Source of the DNA: Syntrophobacteraceae bacterium | GTDB taxonomy: Bacteria; Desulfobacterota; Syntrophobacteria; Syntrophobacterales; Syntrophobacteraceae | Direction of reading: 5' to 3' | Length of the DNA stretch: 64,000 bases | Assembly: GCA_025453975.1 (NCBI GenBank) | Contig: JALOPI010000012.1 | Location: 25,228-89,227 of the forward strand | In this document: positions 61,247 through 64,000 of the stretch, in pieces | Position numbering within the stretch: position 1 is the stretch's first letter | Layout: every line of letters starts with the position of its first letter | The notes under the pieces: model-generated | Seen by the model: only the letters and a program-made list of their open reading frames with translations | Databases searched by the model: none | What the model was told of the DNA's origin: nothing | Position numbers and translations under genes: made by a program

Positions 61247-63994
61247 ATGTCTCACGGTGATCTGGATACCATTCGATTCGCCTCCCAGTATTTCGCAACC
61301 CTCCTGAGAAGTCATCCCGAGCATGCGAGCTGGCTCTGGGACCAGAGAAACCTCCACCGGCGCTGGCCCGTGGCCGAGCTGCACCAGGAGCTGGTGGGAG
61401 CCGCCTCCCTGGCCGACGACTGGAGCTGTCTCATGACGGAGATGCGGGCATTCAAGCAGCGTCACTTCCTTCGCATCGGCGGCCGGGATTTCCTGGGACT
61501 GGCTGATCTGGTGGAAACCACGGCCCAGGTCAGCGACCTGGCCAGCGTGGCGCTCCAGGTGGGGATCCATGCCCTGGGGGAGCACCCCGACTGGTGGCTT
61601 GAGAACGGCGAGCACCAGCGCTGGGCGGCTGTTGAGAGTCAGGCCGCCCTGACCGTCATCGGCCTCGGCAAGCTCGGTGGGCAGGAGCTCAATTATGTCT
61701 CCGACATTGACATACTGTTTCTCTACGAAGCCCGGTCGGGCGGGATCACCGGCGAGGTGGTGCCGGTTCTGAACCGCTTCTGCCAATCCCTTTGCCGGCT
61801 GATCGGGGACAACCACGAGGGGGACCGGGTCTTCGTGGTGGACCTGCGGCTGCGTCCCCAGGGCAAGGACGGTCCACTGGTCCCTTCGGTGGGGGCGGCT
61901 TCGGACCACTATCTGCAGTTCGGCCGCCCGTGGGAGCGGCAGATGCTCCTCAAAGCCCGTCCCGCCGCCGGGGATCGGATGGTGGGGAGGGCCTTCATTC
62001 AGCAGGTCCGACCCTTCGTATTCCGGCGTTTCCTGGACTTCCAGGCACTGGACGAGCTCCGGAGCATGAGGGACCGGATCCTGGCGGAAGCGGCCAGGCC
62101 AAAGCCGGGGCATGATCTGTTCGACGTCAAGCTCGGCATCGGGGGGATCCGGGAAGTCGAATTTCTCGTGCAGTCCCTCCAGCTCATCTACGGGGGGCGG
62201 GAGCCCGAGCTGGACGAGCCGGGAACCCTCCGCTGCCTGGACAAGCTGGCTCGTCTGGGGATCCTGGCCCAGGACGTGAGAGACCGGCTGCGTGATGCGT
62301 ACATCTTTCTGCGAAGGGTCGAGCACTGGGTGCAGCTGGATCAGAACCGTCAGACCCAGAAGCTGCCCAAATCCGAGGAGGCTCTGGGCAGGATGGCGAC
62401 GGTCCTCGGCTTCGGGGGGGATGCCGGGCGGTTCCGAGCCGCCCTGGCCGAGCACTGCGGCGGGGTCCACGAACAGTTCACGTCCCTCTTCCAGTCCGGT
62501 CAATCCCGGCAGCCGGAGCCGGTGGCGCCCGGTGACGACCGCTCGCTGGAAGATCCCCTGGCCGACCTGCCCGGTCTGGCTCCCGACCTCCTGCGGAGAC
62601 TCCGCGGGAAGCTGGAGGCGGTGCCCGAAGGACTGCGCCGGGAGTCGCCGCGGGTGCTGAGACGGCTGGCCCCCGCGGCTCCGCCCGATCTCCTGGAAAA
62701 GGCCTGCAACCGCCTCGACCTTTACCTGGCCAAGATCTCCAGGCGGCCAGGTCTCCTCAAGGTCTTCGAGACCCCTGGATCGTGGCTGGCCTCTTTCCTG
62801 GAAGGACTGATGACCAGCGAGCTCCTGGCTGCTCTTCTCTCTCATGGCCCGGCCCTGGTGGAGGGTGTGGCGACTTCGGGGGGGCAATGCCCCTCCCACG
62901 ACCATTGGACGCGGCGCGGCGAGGAGGTGCTGGCCCGTGCCGGGGGCTATGAGGAGGGGTTCGAGTGGCTCCGCCGACTCAAGAACGAGCGGACCCTGCA
63001 GCTGGCCCTGGCCCTGCTCGGCGGAGGGCTCGGACATGGCGCCGTTGAGGGCGAGCTGACCCGGCTGGCCGACTTCGTCATCCGACATTCGCTGCGGCGC
63101 GTGCTCCAGGAGCTGGGCCTGACTCCGGACCTGCCCCTGGCGATCCTGGGCCTGGGGAAGCTCGGCAGCGGGGAGATGGGACTCCTTTCGGACCTGGACC
63201 TGGTCTTCGTGTACGATCCCCTGCCCGGCGAGTCTTCCGAGACCATCCCCGAGGCGTGCTTCCGGCTCATTCAGCGCCTCATGCGCATGCTCTCGACGCC
63301 CCTGCAGGAGGGGCCGGGCTATCCCGTGGATGCCCGGCTGAGGCCCACGGGAACCTACGGCCCCCTGGTGGTCACGCGCGGAAGCTGGCTTGAGTATTAC
63401 ATGCACCAGGCGGACCTGTGGGAGATCCAGGCCCTCATCCGCATGCGGTGCGTGGCGGGACACGCGGCGCTGGGGCGGGCCATCGAGGACGACGCCCGCC
63501 GCATCTGTTACCAGGAGCGCGACCCCCGGGCGGTCTGGGAGCGGTTGTGTCACCTGAGGCAGCGCATGCAGCGCGAAAGGGCCGACGAAAGGGAAGGGGC
63601 CGTCGATATCAAATTGGGAGAAGGTGGGCTCACGGATTTCGAGTTCCTGGTTCAGGGCATCCAGATGACGCAAGGGTTCCGGCAGGAGGCTCTGAGAGCC
63701 CGGTCGGTACGGGATGCCCTGGAGCCCGCCCTGGCCTGCCTGGACCCGGCTCCGGCGGTGATCAGGGATGCGGTGCTGGCTTTTCGGACCTTGAGGGCCC
63801 TGGAGCATCGGCTGCGGCTCCACTCGGGGCAGGCCTCCTCCCGGATCCAGGAGTCGACCTTCATGGAGATGAAGGCCAGCGGACACTGGCCTCCCTCCCC
63901 AGAGGAGACTCGTCTCGAGGAATGGCAGGACCTGCTGGTGATGCGCCGACGGGTGCGGGCACTCTTCAGGTCCTGCTGCCCGGAGCTCCAGTGA
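61247..63994 (+). CDS. glnE: Bifunctional [glutamine synthetase] adenylyltransferase/adenylyl-removing enzyme
   Basis: Two nucleotidyltransferase cores 'GLGKLGGQELNYVSDIDILFLY' and 'GLGKLGSGEMGLLSDLDLVFVY'; 915 aa. Confidence 0.95.
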   Translation: MSHGDLDTIRFASQYFATLLRSHPEHASWLWDQRNLHRRWPVAELHQELVGAASLADDWSCLMTEMRAFKQRHFLRIGGRDFLGLADLVETTAQVSDLASVALQVGIHALGEHPDWWLENGEHQRWAAVESQAALTVIGLGKLGGQELNYVSDIDILFLYEARSGGITGEVVPVLNRFCQSLCRLIGDNHEGDRVFVVDLRLRPQGKDGPLVPSVGAASDHYLQFGRPWERQMLLKARPAAGDRMVGRAFIQQVRPFVFRRFLDFQALDELRSMRDRILAEAARPKPGHDLFDVKLGIGGIREVEFLVQSLQLIYGGREPELDEPGTLRCLDKLARLGILAQDVRDRLRDAYIFLRRVEHWVQLDQNRQTQKLPKSEEALGRMATVLGFGGDAGRFRAALAEHCGGVHEQFTSLFQSGQSRQPEPVAPGDDRSLEDPLADLPGLAPDLLRRLRGKLEAVPEGLRRESPRVLRRLAPAAPPDLLEKACNRLDLYLAKISRRPGLLKVFETPGSWLASFLEGLMTSELLAALLSHGPALVEGVATSGGQCPSHDHWTRRGEEVLARAGGYEEGFEWLRRLKNERTLQLALALLGGGLGHGAVEGELTRLADFVIRHSLRRVLQELGLTPDLPLAILGLGKLGSGEMGLLSDLDLVFVYDPLPGESSETIPEACFRLIQRLMRMLSTPLQEGPGYPVDARLRPTGTYGPLVVTRGSWLEYYMHQADLWEIQALIRMRCVAGHAALGRAIEDDARRICYQERDPRAVWERLCHLRQRMQRERADEREGAVDIKLGEGGLTDFEFLVQGIQMTQGFRQEALRARSVRDALEPALACLDPAPAVIRDAVLAFRTLRALEHRLRLHSGQASSRIQESTFMEMKASGHWPPSPEETRLEEWQDLLVMRRRVRALFRSCCPELQ

Positions 63995-64000
63995 GCGGGG

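Noticed and set aside
59817-61298. 493-aa minus-strand ORF with LEVLHLVLEVLH repeats
   Set aside because: Antisense of the MKDFKDE minisatellite
60443-63886. 1147-aa minus-strand ORF antisense to glnE
   Set aside because: High-GC antisense artefact; low-complexity composition, no motifs, while the + strand encodes a clear GlnE

Overview
High-GC bacterial chromosomal segment, most consistent with a Desulfobacterota / Syntrophobacter-like deltaproteobacterium (inferred from gene content, not proven). It is mostly housekeeping genes: HPr and PTS enzyme I, smpB, era, a molybdenum-cofactor cluster (mobB-mobA-moeA), lgt, glgX, nudC, an xseA-xseB-ispA-dxs-tlyA-rlmH block, mtaB-mnmA, uppP, kdsB and glnE. 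I saw no rRNA, tRNA, CRISPR array, transposase or prophage. The most interesting material is as follows. (1) Two-gene unit at 56.7-58.7 kb: a short CysRS/MshC-like adenylating enzyme with altered zinc/substrate motifs, followed by a TrpF-like protein lacking the catalytic Cys. (2) A TrpD-like phosphoribosyltransferase with altered acceptor-site motifs, paired with a zinc dehydrogenase at 4.2-6.3 kb. Together these could be parts of an undescribed small-molecule pathway. (3) An in-frame DppB/DppC chimeric permease relic directly abutting xseA. (4) A 21-bp minisatellite encoding a coiled coil fused to a PD-(D/E)XK-like domain. (5) Several domain fusions (HPF-cold-shock, CoA-transferase-GNAT, kinase with duplicated TPR block) and a 1.3-kb region with a degenerate ImmA/IrrE-like gene and a candidate small RNA. 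All function calls come from motif recognition by eye; no database search was run.
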